Of a DNA stretch of 64,000 nt, positions 39,801-47,825 are shown piece by piece; position 1 is the stretch's first letter, and each line of letters opens with the position of its first letter. The stretch is from positions 2,057,001-2,121,000 of the forward strand of contig NZ_AP013294.1 of NCBI RefSeq assembly GCF_000829195.1. The letters run 5' to 3'. The stretch is from Bacillus sp. OxB-1 (lineage in GTDB: Bacteria > Bacillota > Bacilli > Bacillales_A > Planococcaceae). Both the position numbers and the translations under genes were made by a program. The notes beneath the pieces were generated by a model, which was given only the letters and a program-made list of their open reading frames with translations, was not told the DNA's origin and did not search any database.

Positions 39801-40381
39801 AGGAAGTGACAGAACGCCACCGTTTCCTAAGCGAGCAGCGCAACGATCTGCTTGAAGCGAAAGGTACCTTGCAAGAAGCGATGTCCGAAATGGATCGGGA
39901 GATGAAGACCCGTTTCTCGACAACCTTTGCTGCAGTCCGGCAACGGTTCCGCCATGTATTCCGTGAAATGTTCGGAGGCGGCGAGGCGGACTTGCTCTTG
40001 ACGGATCCCGATGATCTGCTTGAAACAGGAGTCGATATTATGGCCCGGCCGCCCGGAAAGAAATTGCAGAATCTCAGTTTATTATCCGGCGGCGAACGGG
40101 CGTTGACCGCCATCGCATTGCTATTCTCGATCATCGAAGTCCGTCCTGTTCCGTTCTGCATCTTGGATGAAGTGGAAGCGGCGCTCGACGAGGCGAACGT
40201 CATCCGCTATAGTAAGTATTTGAAAAAATTCTCGGAAAAAACGCAGTTCATCGTCATCACGCACCGGAAAGGGACGATGGAAGGCGCGGACGTATTATAC
40301 GGTGTGACGATGCAGGAATCCGGCGTATCCCGTCTCATCTCCGTCAAACTATCCGAAGTGCCGGAAGGGGCTATCATGTAA
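36824..40381 (+). CDS. smc: Chromosome partition protein Smc
   Basis: Smc (1185 aa) is the condensin ATPase that organises the chromosome with ScpA and ScpB. It has an N-terminal head with Walker A GPNGSGKSN, long coiled-coil arms (about 170-500 and 680-1010), a hinge (about 505-670) with glycine turns such as NAGGSLTGGG, and a C-terminal head with the signature LSGGERALTAIALL and Walker B CILDEVEAALDEAN. The start is GTG36824, with GAAGGAG upstream and only 2 bases between it and the rnc stop. Confidence 0.96.
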   Translation: MFLKRLEIIGFKSFAERIGIDFVPGVTAVVGPNGSGKSNITDAIRWVLGEQSAKSLRGSKMEDVIFAGSDSRKPLNFAEVTLVLDNSQNRFPLDYTEISVSRRVFRSGESAYLLNGQQCRLKDITDVFMDSGLGKEAFSIISQGRIDEILNSRPEERRTIFDEAAGVLKYRTRKRKAEHKLFETEDNLDRVLDILKELDTRIGPLEKSAQAAKTYNVLSEEIRELDVRLLNLDTGKLREEILQTSREAERLQQEKNRYENDVRQMEQQSTVFNAQLAQVDEEMEKLQKKLVTVSAEAEKWEGRRLLSLEKKRNAEQQILRLQTELESAVAEQGALAGKIGPAIEQLEQTEQEYAGIAGELDAISQVLKRSAKETEAEIEELKSLYIERLNEEATLRNDLKHLEERLEGERTSSERILQQTALLREKLRELKEERKAKASSLSRLEQQYEAEEAAYQQALEALHIAEKELASQQEMMQKALNRQHEMSGRVRALESMEADFSGFYSGVKEVLLAKRAGKLSGIDGAVAELISVDPEFVKAVETALGGALQHLVTTTEAEARKAIGYLKSKNAGRATFLPRDVMKPRTIPTTSLYAVKQHPEFIATADRLVQTNEAYRGVTENLLGNTLVAQTLTGASAIAKLMNYRFRVVTIDGDIVNAGGSLTGGGVKGQASVFTRKAELETLKKQLHRMEESLKTANRKLSDTKMDVAKWMQETGRLREEMEKHHVGLAAAQSGIREVDITIKSIEQEIAVTERGRQGAEHSGSELMGQKSELQNKHLHVKEELESIQSEVQTLERLASDRRNEESALIAKQSNLRERSAVLREQRTYQQASIAAMEESAKRLAEKILRLQEELQFFHGSDEGGELTADEIQKRIEGAVQEKSTVEQELIQKRESRVLLSQQLEEKGAELRQLRDQAGQAVSALNTINVALSRLEVKYEGVTQRLLDDYGLYPEADFTADFDEQQARERVEMLKSELEALGPVNQGAIPEFEEVTERHRFLSEQRNDLLEAKGTLQEAMSEMDREMKTRFSTTFAAVRQRFRHVFREMFGGGEADLLLTDPDDLLETGVDIMARPPGKKLQNLSLLSGGERALTAIALLFSIIEVRPVPFCILDEVEAALDEANVIRYSKYLKKFSEKTQFIVITHRKGTMEGADVLYGVTMQESGVSRLISVKLSEVPEGAIM

Positions 40382-40396
40382 AGGAGTCGATCGACA

Positions 40397-41398
40397 ATGT
40401 CTTTTTTTAGAAAGCTAAAAGAGAAAATAACAGGGACGAATGAAGCGGTAACAGAAAAATTCAAGGATGGTTTATCGAAAACACGCAATCAGTTCACTTC
40501 CAAAGTGAATGACCTCGTCGCCCGTTTCCGGGAAGTGGACGAGGAGTTTTTCGAAGAACTGGAGGAACTGCTTTTACAAGCGGACGTCGGTTTCGAAACG
40601 GTCATGGAATTGATCGACGAATTGAAATTGGAAGTGAAACGAAAAAATATCAAAGATACATCGGGCATCCAATCCGTCATATCCGAGAAATTGGTCGATA
40701 TCTACAAAGCGGGCGAAGAACTGGACAATAGCCTGAATATCCAAGAAGATGGCTTGACGGTCGTATTGATGGTCGGAGTCAATGGCGTCGGGAAAACAAC
40801 GACAATCGGAAAACTGGCGGCACGTCTCATGGCAGAAGGGAAAACGGTCATGCTGGCGGCAGGTGACACGTTCCGAGCGGGCGCCATCGATCAGCTCGTC
40901 GTCTGGGGGGAACGGGCCGGCGTGGAAGTGATCCGACAATCTGAAGGGTCCGATCCGGCAGCGGTCATGTATGATGCGATCCGGGCGGCAAAGAAACGGA
41001 ATGTCGATGTCCTCATCTGCGATACCGCAGGCCGTTTGCAAAACAAAGTCAACTTGATGAATGAGCTGGAAAAGGTCCATCGCGTCATCGGCAAGGAAGT
41101 GGAAGGGGCGCCGCATGAAGTGCTCCTCGCGCTCGATGCGACGACCGGACAGAACGCACTCATCCAAGCGGAAACATTCAAGGAGGCAACCGATGTGACG
41201 GGCATCGTCCTGACGAAGTTGGACGGGACAGCAAAAGGCGGGATCGTCCTTGCCATCCGCAGCAAGCTGCATATCCCGGTCAAGTTCGTCGGTTTGGGCG
41301 AAGGTGTCGACGATCTGCAGCCATTCGACCCGGAGAAGTACGTCTACGGCCTTTTTGCCGATGGGTTGGAAGCGGAGCCGGAAGAAGAGGACAAGTAA
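40397..41398 (+). CDS. ftsY: Signal recognition particle receptor FtsY
   Basis: FtsY (333 aa) is the membrane-associated SRP receptor GTPase. A short amphipathic N-terminus (MSFFRKLKEKITG) replaces the long acidic A domain of enterobacteria. The four-helix N domain and the G domain follow, with GVNGVGKTTTIGKLA, DTFRAGA, DTAGRLQNK, TKLDGTAKGG and GLGEGVDDLQPF. It follows smc after 15 bases with an AAGGAG site. Confidence 0.96.
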   Translation: MSFFRKLKEKITGTNEAVTEKFKDGLSKTRNQFTSKVNDLVARFREVDEEFFEELEELLLQADVGFETVMELIDELKLEVKRKNIKDTSGIQSVISEKLVDIYKAGEELDNSLNIQEDGLTVVLMVGVNGVGKTTTIGKLAARLMAEGKTVMLAAGDTFRAGAIDQLVVWGERAGVEVIRQSEGSDPAAVMYDAIRAAKKRNVDVLICDTAGRLQNKVNLMNELEKVHRVIGKEVEGAPHEVLLALDATTGQNALIQAETFKEATDVTGIVLTKLDGTAKGGIVLAIRSKLHIPVKFVGLGEGVDDLQPFDPEKYVYGLFADGLEAEPEEEDK

Positions 41399-41404
41399 AT
41401 TTCC

Positions 41405-41433
41405 TTGACAGTGTTTCATTGTCATACTATGAT
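41405..41433 (+). promoter_or_regulatory. ylxM-ffh promoter
   Basis: TTGACA (41405-41410), a 17-base spacer and TATGAT (41428-41433) make an almost consensus promoter right after the ftsY stop, so ylxM-ffh can be transcribed apart from rnc-smc-ftsY. Confidence 0.82.
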
Positions 41434-41462
41434 GACAGGTGAAGAAGCGGGAGGCATGGCCG

Positions 41463-41798
41463 ATGGTGCTTGAAAAAATGACACGCATTAACTTTCTCTT
41501 CGATTTCTATCAATCATTGTTGACAGAGAAACAGAGACATTATATGGAATTATATTATCTGGATGATCTTTCACTCGGTGAAATCGCCGAGGAATTTGGA
41601 GTGTCGCGCCAAGCGGTCTATGATAATGTACGACGGACCGAAGCGATGCTTGAAGATTATGAAACGAAATTGAATTTATTTGCTAAATTCCAGAAACGGG
41701 TGGACATCGTTGAACAGATCGAATTGCTGCTCGATGGCGAGGATGATCGCATGAATGCCATCCGGAAACTGGTGAGCGCGTTAAAAGAACATGAGTAG
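41463..41798 (+). CDS. ylxM: YlxM-family DNA-binding protein linked to SRP
   Basis: A 111-residue helix-turn-helix protein of the YlxM/p13 family. It resembles sigma factor region 4 ([32 protein letters not shown]) and always accompanies ffh. A stimulatory role on SRP GTPases has been reported in streptococci, and a regulatory role is also possible. ATG41463 lies 8 bases after GGGAGG; the upstream GTG would place the ribosome site inside the gene. Confidence 0.88.
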   Translation: MVLEKMTRINFLFDFYQSLLTEKQRHYMELYYLDDLSLGEIAEEFGVSRQAVYDNVRRTEAMLEDYETKLNLFAKFQKRVDIVEQIELLLDGEDDRMNAIRKLVSALKEHE

Positions 41799-41810
41799 GA
41801 GGCCGCCTGC

Positions 41811-43166
41811 ATGGCATTTGAAGGATTAGCCCAGCGCCTGCAAGGGACGCTTCAAAAGATAACGGGCAAGGGGAAAATTAGCGAAGCTGACGTCAAAGAG
41901 ATGATGCGGGAAGTCCGATTTGCATTGATCGAAGCGGACGTCAACTTGAAAGTGGTAAAAGAATTCGTTAAAACGGTCAGTGAGCGGGCTGTCGGCCAGG
42001 ATGTCATGAAAAGCCTGACACCCGGTCAGCAAGTCGTAAAGATAGTTAAAGATGAACTGACCAGCCTGATGGGGGGAGAACAGAATCCCATCCAATTTTC
42101 ACGGAAATCACCGACGGTCATTATGATGGTCGGTCTGCAAGGTGCGGGTAAAACGACGACGACTGGTAAGTTGGCAACTGTTTTACGCAAACGCCATAAC
42201 AAAAAACCGCTCCTCGTGGCGGCAGACGTCTACCGGCCGGCTGCCATTCAGCAGTTGGAAACTCTTGGGAAACAGCTGACTATGCCGGTATTCGCACTCG
42301 GAACCGATGTATCGCCGGTCGAAATCGTCCGTCAGGCATTGGAAGAGGCGGAAAAGGAACATAACGACGTCGTCATCATCGATACGGCGGGACGCCTCCA
42401 TGTCGATGAGGCGCTGATGCAGGAATTGAAGGATATCCGTGAACTGAGCAATCCGGATGAAGTTTTCCTCGTCGTCGATGCCATGACCGGGCAAGACGCA
42501 GTCAATGTCGCCCAAAGTTTCAATGAAACGATCGGCATCACGGGTGTCGTCCTGACAAAGCTGGACGGGGACACTCGGGGCGGGGCGGCCCTCTCCATCC
42601 GTTCCGTCACCCAGAAACCGATCAAATTCGTCGGGATGGGCGAGAAAATGGATGCTTTGGAGGCATTCCATCCAGAGCGGATGGCTTCCCGGATCCTCGG
42701 CATGGGCGATGTCATGTCCCTCATCGAGAAAGCGCAGGAAAATGTCGATGAAGAGAAGGCGAAAGAGCTGGAGCAGAAATTTCGCACCCAGACGTTCACG
42801 CTCGACGACTTCCTCGATCAGCTTCAGCAAGTCAAAAAGATGGGGCCGCTCGATGAACTGCTGAAAATGATGCCCGGCGCCAATAAGATCAAAGGGCTGG
42901 AAAACGCCAAAGTCGATGAAAGCCAGATGGGACGCGTCGAAGCGGTCATCCGCTCCATGACGATCCCGGAACGGACCACTCCGGAAATCATCAACGCCAG
43001 CCGGAAAAAGCGGATCGCCAAAGGCTCCGGAACATCCATCCAGGAAGTCAACCGGCTGTTGAAGCAATTCGACGAAATGAAAAAAATGGTCAAACAAATG
43101 ACCAACATGCAGCAAAAAGGGAAAAAGAAGATGAAAATGCCAGGGTTTGATTCGTTTTTTAAATAA
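41811..43166 (+). CDS. ffh: Signal recognition particle protein Ffh
   Basis: Ffh (451 aa) binds signal peptides and SRP RNA. The NG domain has GLQGAGKTTTTGKLA, DVYRPAAI, DTAGRLHVDE and TKLDGDTRGGAAL. The C-terminal M domain (about 300-440) is rich in methionine (KMMPGANKIKGL, MKKMVKQMTNMQQKGKKKMKM) and includes the SGTSIQEVNRLLKQF RNA-binding helix-turn-helix. It is the partner of ftsY upstream. Confidence 0.96.
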   Translation: MAFEGLAQRLQGTLQKITGKGKISEADVKEMMREVRFALIEADVNLKVVKEFVKTVSERAVGQDVMKSLTPGQQVVKIVKDELTSLMGGEQNPIQFSRKSPTVIMMVGLQGAGKTTTTGKLATVLRKRHNKKPLLVAADVYRPAAIQQLETLGKQLTMPVFALGTDVSPVEIVRQALEEAEKEHNDVVIIDTAGRLHVDEALMQELKDIRELSNPDEVFLVVDAMTGQDAVNVAQSFNETIGITGVVLTKLDGDTRGGAALSIRSVTQKPIKFVGMGEKMDALEAFHPERMASRILGMGDVMSLIEKAQENVDEEKAKELEQKFRTQTFTLDDFLDQLQQVKKMGPLDELLKMMPGANKIKGLENAKVDESQMGRVEAVIRSMTIPERTTPEIINASRKKRIAKGSGTSIQEVNRLLKQFDEMKKMVKQMTNMQQKGKKKMKMPGFDSFFK

Positions 43167-43222
43167 ATCTCGGACTTCTGCGGTTGCCTGGGAAAGTTCT
43201 GTATCTTTATTGATTCAGAAGA

Positions 43223-43463
43223 GCAGTTGATGGGAACGCAGGTGCGACACTCCTGCGGGAATAGCATCAGCTGAAGACCCCGCACGAGCGAAGCGAAAGC
43301 CGTTACGAAGAACGACTTTTGCGCCAAAAAGCGTAGCGTTTGGCAGCACAGGATGCCTTAATTTCTGCAAATTGCACAGAAATACGGCAAATCGGACCCT
43401 TCGTTGTCCGATTGGCTGAAGCGATGCCCGCGGAAAGGGAGCACCGGAGTTCCCATCAACTGC
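43223..43463. repeat. Palindromic dispersed repeat, family 1 copy B, with 15-bp terminal inverted repeats
   Basis: It is bounded by the perfect inverted repeat GCAGTTGATGGGAAC (43223-43237) and GTTCCCATCAACTGC (43449-43463). Its left part (about 43243-43295) and right part (about 43414-43440) match the family 1 copy at 35510-35650. The middle is interrupted by about 115 bases that include the family 2 element at 43352-43416. No open frame of note, so it resembles a non-autonomous, MITE-like or foldback element. Confidence 0.8.
43352..43416. repeat. Two-hairpin dispersed repeat, family 2 copy 1
   Basis: A 65-base element shared with 47587-47652 and 56797-56860. Hairpin 1 forms from ATTTCTG and CAGAAAT; hairpin 2 from AATCGGAC (43390-43397) and GTCCGATT (43406-43413) with an 8-base loop. 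It is nested within the larger family 1 repeat. Confidence 0.82.
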
Positions 43464-43505
43464 GGATTCGTTTCTAAAGAAATTTCGGCTGTTAAGAAAA
43501 AACAC

Positions 43506-43534
43506 TTTACAAACATCGGAAACCTTGATAATAT
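43506..43534 (+). promoter_or_regulatory. rpsP promoter
   Basis: TTTACA (43506-43511), a 17-base spacer and TAATAT (43529-43534) lie about 40 bases before the rpsP start. Confidence 0.7.
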
Positions 43535-43548
43535 ACTATCTTGTGTGA

Positions 43549-43845
<297 letters not shown>

Positions 43846-43860
43846 TCAGGAGGGGTGTAC

Positions 43861-44094
43861 ATGGAGCAGCTGATTGAAACAATCGTCAAACCGTTAGTCG
43901 ATTATCCCGAAGATGTCCAAGTCGTAATGGATGAGCAGGATACCCGCATCATCTATAAACTTTCCGTGAATCCGGAAGACATGGGGAAAGTGATCGGAAA
44001 GCAGGGACGTGTGGCGAAAGCGATACGTACAATTGTTTATTCAGCGGCGAGCAGTCACCACGGTAAAAAGGTTTTTGTCGATATTATCGATTGA
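43861..44094 (+). CDS. khpA: KH-domain RNA-binding protein KhpA (YlqC)
   Basis: KhpA (77 aa) is a single KH domain that pairs with KhpB/Jag in several Firmicutes and affects cell elongation and RNA metabolism. The GxxG loop reads IGKQGRVAKAIR. A strong AGGAGGGG site lies 6 bases before ATG43861. In Bacillus ylqD usually sits between this gene and rimM; it is absent here, replaced by a short leader ORF. Confidence 0.92.
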   Translation: MEQLIETIVKPLVDYPEDVQVVMDEQDTRIIYKLSVNPEDMGKVIGKQGRVAKAIRTIVYSAASSHHGKKVFVDIID

Positions 44095-44134
44095 CCGCAA
44101 CATCATATGCTTGGATATCGAAAGGGAGGAGCCT

Positions 44135-44194
44135 ATGTTCCTTCCTTTTTTGTCCAACAGCCTCCACATTATTAGAGGATGGTGTAAGAGATGA
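44135..44194 (+). CDS. Possible 19-residue leader peptide upstream of rimM
   Basis: A small frame with a strong AAAGGGAGGAG ribosome site about 4 bases before its ATG encodes [19 protein letters not shown]. Its TGA overlaps the rimM ATG (ATGA), as in translational coupling. The peptide is hydrophobic at the start and basic at the end, and is not recognised. The stronger site belongs to this ORF rather than to rimM. Confidence 0.4.
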   Translation: MFLPFLSNSLHIIRGWCKR

Positions 44195-44706
44195 ACTATT
44201 TCAATGTAGGCAAAATCGTCAACACCCATGGCATCCGAGGGGAAGTCCGCGTTATCTCCCGTACCGATTTTCCAGAGGAACGCTATGCGCCCGGCAATGA
44301 GCTGGCGCTCTTCATGCCGGGCAGTAAAACTCCAATTCCTCTCATTGTCGCAAGCCATCGCCAACACAAGAACTTCGACCTGCTGACGTTCGAGAACCAC
44401 CCGAACATCAACGACGTCGAGAAATACCGGGACGGTATATTGAAAGTATCTGATGAGCAGCTCGGCGACCTGGAAGAAGGGGAATTTTATTACCACGAAG
44501 TGATCGGCTGCACCGTCTTTACGACGGAAGGGGTGGAAATCGGGACAGTGACCGAGATTTTGGAAACCGGGGCGAACGACGTCTGGACGGTCACTCCCGC
44601 TCAAGGCAAGCCGCATTACATCCCGTATATCGAGGACGTCGTCAAGGAAGTTGATGTCGATGAGAAGAGAATCGTCATCGAACCGATGGAAGGACTGTTG
44701 TCTTGA
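44191..44706 (+). CDS. rimM: 16S rRNA processing protein RimM
   Basis: RimM (171 aa) assists maturation of the 30S head by binding S19. The N-terminal beta-barrel has [16 protein letters not shown], and the C-terminal PRC-barrel has [15 protein letters not shown] and [16 protein letters not shown]44191 overlaps the stop of a short upstream ORF. The stop shares one base with the trmD start. Confidence 0.95.
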   Translation: MNYFNVGKIVNTHGIRGEVRVISRTDFPEERYAPGNELALFMPGSKTPIPLIVASHRQHKNFDLLTFENHPNINDVEKYRDGILKVSDEQLGDLEEGEFYYHEVIGCTVFTTEGVEIGTVTEILETGANDVWTVTPAQGKPHYIPYIEDVVKEVDVDEKRIVIEPMEGLLS

Positions 44707-45440
44707 TGAAAATCGATGTGTTGTCGCTGTTTCCGGAAATGTTCGAAGGCGTGCTGCACTCGTCGATCTTAAAAAAGGCGCAAGCGAACGATGCGGTATC
44801 GTTTTCAGTGACGGATTTCCGCGATTACTCAACGGACAAGCATCGCAAAGTGGATGATTATCCATACGGCGGCGGTGCGGGGATGGTATTGAAGCCTGAG
44901 CCCCTATTCGGTGCGGTAGATGCGCTCACGGCAGGTCTCGATAAGGCGCCGCGTGTCATCCTCATGTGTCCGCAAGGCGAGCGCTTCACCCAGAAGAAAG
45001 CGGAAGAACTCTCTGCCGAAGATCATCTGATCCTCCTCTGCGGCCATTATGAAGGCTACGATGAGCGGATTCGCCAGCATCTTATTACAGATGAGATATC
45101 ACTCGGGGATTTCGTTTTGACTGGCGGAGAAATTGCGGCTATGGCGATCATCGACAGCGTCGTCCGCCTTTTACCGAATGTGCTTGGAAATTCGGAATCG
45201 CCGGTTCTAGATTCCTTCTCGACGGGATTGTTGGAACATCCGCAATATACACGGCCTGCCAATTTCAATGGCATGGAAGTGCCGGAAGTCCTACTGTCGG
45301 GCAATCATGCCGAAATCGACAAATGGCGGGAAGCACAGTCGCTGCTCCGGACGTACCAGCGCCGGCCGGATCTTCTGAAAAATGCGCCGCTGACCGATCA
45401 TCAACGGAAATTGCTGGAACAACTGAAAGATGAAAAATAA
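44706..45440 (+). CDS. trmD: tRNA (guanine37-N1)-methyltransferase
   Basis: TrmD (244 aa) makes m1G37 in tRNAs for Leu, Pro and Arg, preventing frameshifts. It has the SPOUT trefoil-knot motifs [23 protein letters not shown] and [11 protein letters not shown]. The start is the ATG at 44706, sharing its first base with the rimM stop. The C-terminal helical domain (about 170-244) includes [19 protein letters not shown]. Confidence 0.96.
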   Translation: MKIDVLSLFPEMFEGVLHSSILKKAQANDAVSFSVTDFRDYSTDKHRKVDDYPYGGGAGMVLKPEPLFGAVDALTAGLDKAPRVILMCPQGERFTQKKAEELSAEDHLILLCGHYEGYDERIRQHLITDEISLGDFVLTGGEIAAMAIIDSVVRLLPNVLGNSESPVLDSFSTGLLEHPQYTRPANFNGMEVPEVLLSGNHAEIDKWREAQSLLRTYQRRPDLLKNAPLTDHQRKLLEQLKDEK

Positions 45441-45453
45441 TGAACAGAGAACC

Positions 45454-45482
45454 TTGCGCGCCCTTGCCCTGTATGGTATTAT
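45454..45482 (+). promoter_or_regulatory. rplS promoter
   Basis: TTGCGC (45454-45459), a 17-base spacer and TATTAT (45477-45482) lie about 95 bases before rplS, leaving a structured leader. Confidence 0.6.
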
Positions 45483-45488
45483 CTACTA

Positions 45489-45574
45489 TGTACTTCTACG
45501 CGAAGTACATACTGACTGATGTTCCGCTGCAAAGGCAAGAGATGCAAGAGCGTCTGTGGAGAAGGAGAGAAAAT
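45489..45574 (+). promoter_or_regulatory. Candidate L19 (rplS) mRNA leader
   Basis: The leader begins with a perfect 9-bp hairpin ATGTACTTC / GAAGTACAT (loop TACGC) and continues with a conserved-looking TTCCGCTGC...GTCTGTGGAG region into the ribosome site. An L19 leader motif is known in low-GC Gram-positives, where L19 is thought to control its own synthesis. Placement here rests on position and general shape, not on a covariance search. Confidence 0.5.
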
Positions 45575-45575
45575 C

Positions 45576-45920
45576 ATGCAAAGTCTTATTGCAGAAATCA
45601 CAAAAGATCAGCTTCGCACTGATCACCCGACTTTCCGTGCGGGAGACACAGTCCGCTTGCACGTGAAAATCGTAGAGGGCACGCGCGAGCGTATCCAAAT
45701 TTTCGAAGGTGTCGTTATCAAGCGTCGTGGTGGCGGAATCAGTGAAACATTCACAGTCCGTAAGATCTCCAACGGTGTAGGTGTGGAACGTACATTCCCT
45801 GTACACACGCCGAAAATCGCAAAACTTGAAGTGACACGCCGTGGTAAAGTACGCCGTGCGAAATTGTACTACCTTCGCAGTCTGCGCGGAAAAGCTGCAC
45901 GTATCAAAGAAATCCGCTAA
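45576..45920 (+). CDS. rplS: 50S ribosomal protein L19
   Basis: L19 (114 aa) sits at the subunit interface. Hallmarks are the [36 protein letters not shown] and C-terminal [16 protein letters not shown] stretches. ATG45576 follows AAGGAG; the longer frame from 45519 is leader sequence. It ends in a strong terminator. Confidence 0.97.
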   Translation: MQSLIAEITKDQLRTDHPTFRAGDTVRLHVKIVEGTRERIQIFEGVVIKRRGGGISETFTVRKISNGVGVERTFPVHTPKIAKLEVTRRGKVRRAKLYYLRSLRGKAARIKEIR

Positions 45921-45939
45921 TAGCAAACATAAGAATTCG

Positions 45940-45970
45940 GGAGCCGGATATTCGGCTCCCTTTCTTTTTG
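45940..45970 (+). terminator. Terminator of rplS
   Basis: A perfect stem GGGAGCCG / CGGCTCCC with a 6-base loop and a T-rich tail. Confidence 0.92.
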
Positions 45971-45997
45971 CCTCTGAAAAGGATAGATTGTACAATA
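45969..45997 (+). promoter_or_regulatory. lepB-rbgA promoter
   Basis: TTGCCT (45969-45974), a 17-base spacer and TACAAT (45992-45997). The -35 box overlaps the T tail of the rplS terminator. Confidence 0.6.
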
Positions 45998-46026
45998 GGT
46001 ATAGAAGGATGCGGGAGGCTTTGGCT

Positions 46027-46593
46027 ATGAATGAAAACCAAGAGAAAAAGAAGAAAAACGAAACATGGGAATGGATGAAAGCATTACTGATCGCGTTCGG
46101 TTTGGCGGCCATCATCCGAATTTTCCTCTTCACCCCAATCGTCGTGGACGGGGAATCGATGATGCCGACATTGGAGGACGGCGATCGGATGATTGTCAAT
46201 AAAATCGGTTATACGATCGGAGAGCCGGACCGGTTTGACATCGTCGTATTCCATGCGCCGGAACAGAAAGACTATATCAAGCGGGTGATCGGCCTGCCTG
46301 GCGATACGGTGGAGTATCGGGATGATGTCCTCTATATCAACGGGGAGCCTTACGATGAACCGTATTTGGATCAAAACAAATCAGAAGTGCCCAATCCTCC
46401 TTTGACGGAAGATTTTACACTGGAAGAGAAAATCCAAAGCACGACCGTGCCGGAGGGCCATGTTTTCGTCATGGGGGATAACCGAAGGAGAAGCAAGGAC
46501 TCCCGTCATATCGGGGCCGTGGCGATTGATGAAATCATCGGCAGCACCAAATTTGTCTTCTGGCCGATCAGTGATTTTGGCGCGGTGAAATAA
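46027..46593 (+). CDS. lepB: Type I signal peptidase
   Basis: A 188-residue membrane protease (SipS/SipT class) that cleaves signal peptides outside the membrane. A charged N-terminus is followed by one transmembrane helix (about 16-36, [17 protein letters not shown]). The catalytic Ser lies in [10 protein letters not shown] and the Lys in [12 protein letters not shown]. The C-terminal [14 protein letters not shown] box is complete. ATG46027 follows GGGAGG at about 9 bases. rbgA follows 13 bases later. Confidence 0.94.
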   Translation: MNENQEKKKKNETWEWMKALLIAFGLAAIIRIFLFTPIVVDGESMMPTLEDGDRMIVNKIGYTIGEPDRFDIVVFHAPEQKDYIKRVIGLPGDTVEYRDDVLYINGEPYDEPYLDQNKSEVPNPPLTEDFTLEEKIQSTTVPEGHVFVMGDNRRRSKDSRHIGAVAIDEIIGSTKFVFWPISDFGAVK

Positions 46594-46606
46594 GGAGGCA
46601 GAAATT

Positions 46607-47458
46607 GTGACAATCCAATGGTTTCCAGGTCATATGGCGAAAGCTCGCCGGGAAGTGACCGAACAATTGAAGTTGGTGGACATCGTATTTGAATTGATCG
46701 ATGCCCGGCTTCCGTTATCTTCCCGGAACCCGATGATCGATGAAGTGATTCACCAAAAACCGCGATTGCTTATCTTGAACAAGATGGACCTTGCGGATGA
46801 GGCGGAGACATCCCGCTGGATCCGCCATTTTGAAGAGCAGGGCATCCGCGCCGTGGCCATCAATTCATTCGAAGGAAAAGGGTTGCAAACCGTCACGAAG
46901 GCGGCAAAAGAGGTCATCGCACCGAAGTTGGAACGGATGCGGAAGCGGGGGATTCGCCCAGGCGCTATCCGCGCGATGATCGTCGGCATCCCGAACGTCG
47001 GCAAATCGACGCTGATCAATCGGCTGGCCAGGAAGAACATAGCCAAGACCGGTGATAAGCCGGGGGTGACCAAGGCCCAACAATGGATCAAATTCGGCAA
47101 GGAATTGGAATTGCTGGATACGCCGGGCATCCTATGGCCGAAGTTCGAGGATCAGGAAGTCGGGTACAAACTGGCACTGACAGGGGCCATCAAGGACTCC
47201 ATCGTCAATATGGAAGATTTGGCGGTGTATGGGCTCCGTTTCCTTGAGGCGCATTACCCGAATCGGTTGGCCGAACGGTATGGCTTGTCAACCGTCGGAG
47301 AGGACATCCTGGCTGTCTTCGAACAAATCGGGGAACTCCGGAAAGTGTACGCAGCCGGCGGTGAAATCGATTATGACAAAGTCGCCGAGTTGATCGTCCG
47401 CGATATTCGAAATGAGCAGCTCGGTAAGTTGACCTTCGACTTTATCGCAAATAAATAA
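46607..47458 (+). CDS. rbgA: Ribosome biogenesis GTPase RbgA (YlqF)
   Basis: RbgA (283 aa) is needed for late 50S assembly. The GTPase is circularly permuted: G4 LNKMDLAD precedes G1 [14 protein letters not shown] and G3 [10 protein letters not shown]-terminal ANTAR-like helical domain binds rRNA. The start is GTG46607, about 9 bases after AAGGAGG. N-terminal [11 protein letters not shown] is the family start. Confidence 0.95.
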   Translation: MTIQWFPGHMAKARREVTEQLKLVDIVFELIDARLPLSSRNPMIDEVIHQKPRLLILNKMDLADEAETSRWIRHFEEQGIRAVAINSFEGKGLQTVTKAAKEVIAPKLERMRKRGIRPGAIRAMIVGIPNVGKSTLINRLARKNIAKTGDKPGVTKAQQWIKFGKELELLDTPGILWPKFEDQEVGYKLALTGAIKDSIVNMEDLAVYGLRFLEAHYPNRLAERYGLSTVGEDILAVFEQIGELRKVYAAGGEIDYDKVAELIVRDIRNEQLGKLTFDFIANK

Positions 47459-47463
47459 CACAC

Positions 47464-47500
47464 AAAGGCCGTTGCCGACCCGGGCAAACGGCCTTTTTCG
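47464..47500 (+). terminator. Terminator of lepB-rbgA
   Basis: AAAGGCCGTT / AACGGCCTTT, extended by GCC / GGC with a bulged A, with T residues following. Confidence 0.9.
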
Positions 47501-47559
47501 CCGCTTAGGAAATTGTGAAATCCGGGCATGTGGATAACTTTCCAAACCTTGTATTATCT

Positions 47560-47755
47560 ACGTCCAGCTACGGGCGCTAGAGGGAGGACGCCTTAATTTC
47601 TGCAAAATACGCAGAAATACGGCAAATCGAACCCTTTGCTGTTCGATTGGCTCAGGGTCATAAGCCAAAGCTGCTCTGTGGCCAAAAGCGCCGCCGCATC
47701 TTCGTCTTATGCCCGTCGCCTCTGGGCAAGCGCCCTGCGCTTTTGTTCCTGTTCC
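47560..47755. repeat. Palindromic dispersed repeat, family 3, interrupted by family 2
   Basis: The outer arms GGGCGCT-AGAGG (47572-47583) and CCTCT-GGGCA-AGCGCCC (47719-47735) pair with one bulge. The right part (TCTTATGCCCGTCG..., GCGCTTTTGTTCC) resembles a repeat I recall from many Bacillaceae genomes beginning GTCCAGCT. A family 2 element is inserted after the left arm. Confidence 0.65.
47587..47652. repeat. Two-hairpin dispersed repeat, family 2 copy 2
   Basis: ATTTCTGC / GCAGAAAT forms hairpin 1 (about 47595-47618); AATCGAAC (47625-47632) / GTTCGATT (47641-47648) forms hairpin 2. Compared with copy 1, the GG-CC part of hairpin 2 is GA-TC here, with both arms changed together so that pairing is kept. 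Confidence 0.82.
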
Positions 47756-47825
47756 GGTCGAAATAACGTATAGAGTGCCGATATAATAGAGTAAAGAGGG
47801 ACGGCAGATGGAAAGGGGATTGGCA

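Larger units (their letters stand above)
47459..47825. other. Gap between rbgA and rnhB
   Basis: It holds the rbgA terminator and a composite repeat (family 3, 47560-47755) with a family 2 element inside it (47587-47652). A TATAAT (47782-47787) with a weak TCGAAA 18 bases upstream may drive rnhB. No gene is seen. Confidence 0.65.

Noticed and set aside
46791-46979. Internal plus-strand ORF in rbgA
   Set aside because: It is an out-of-frame shadow of a well-supported gene with no ribosome site.
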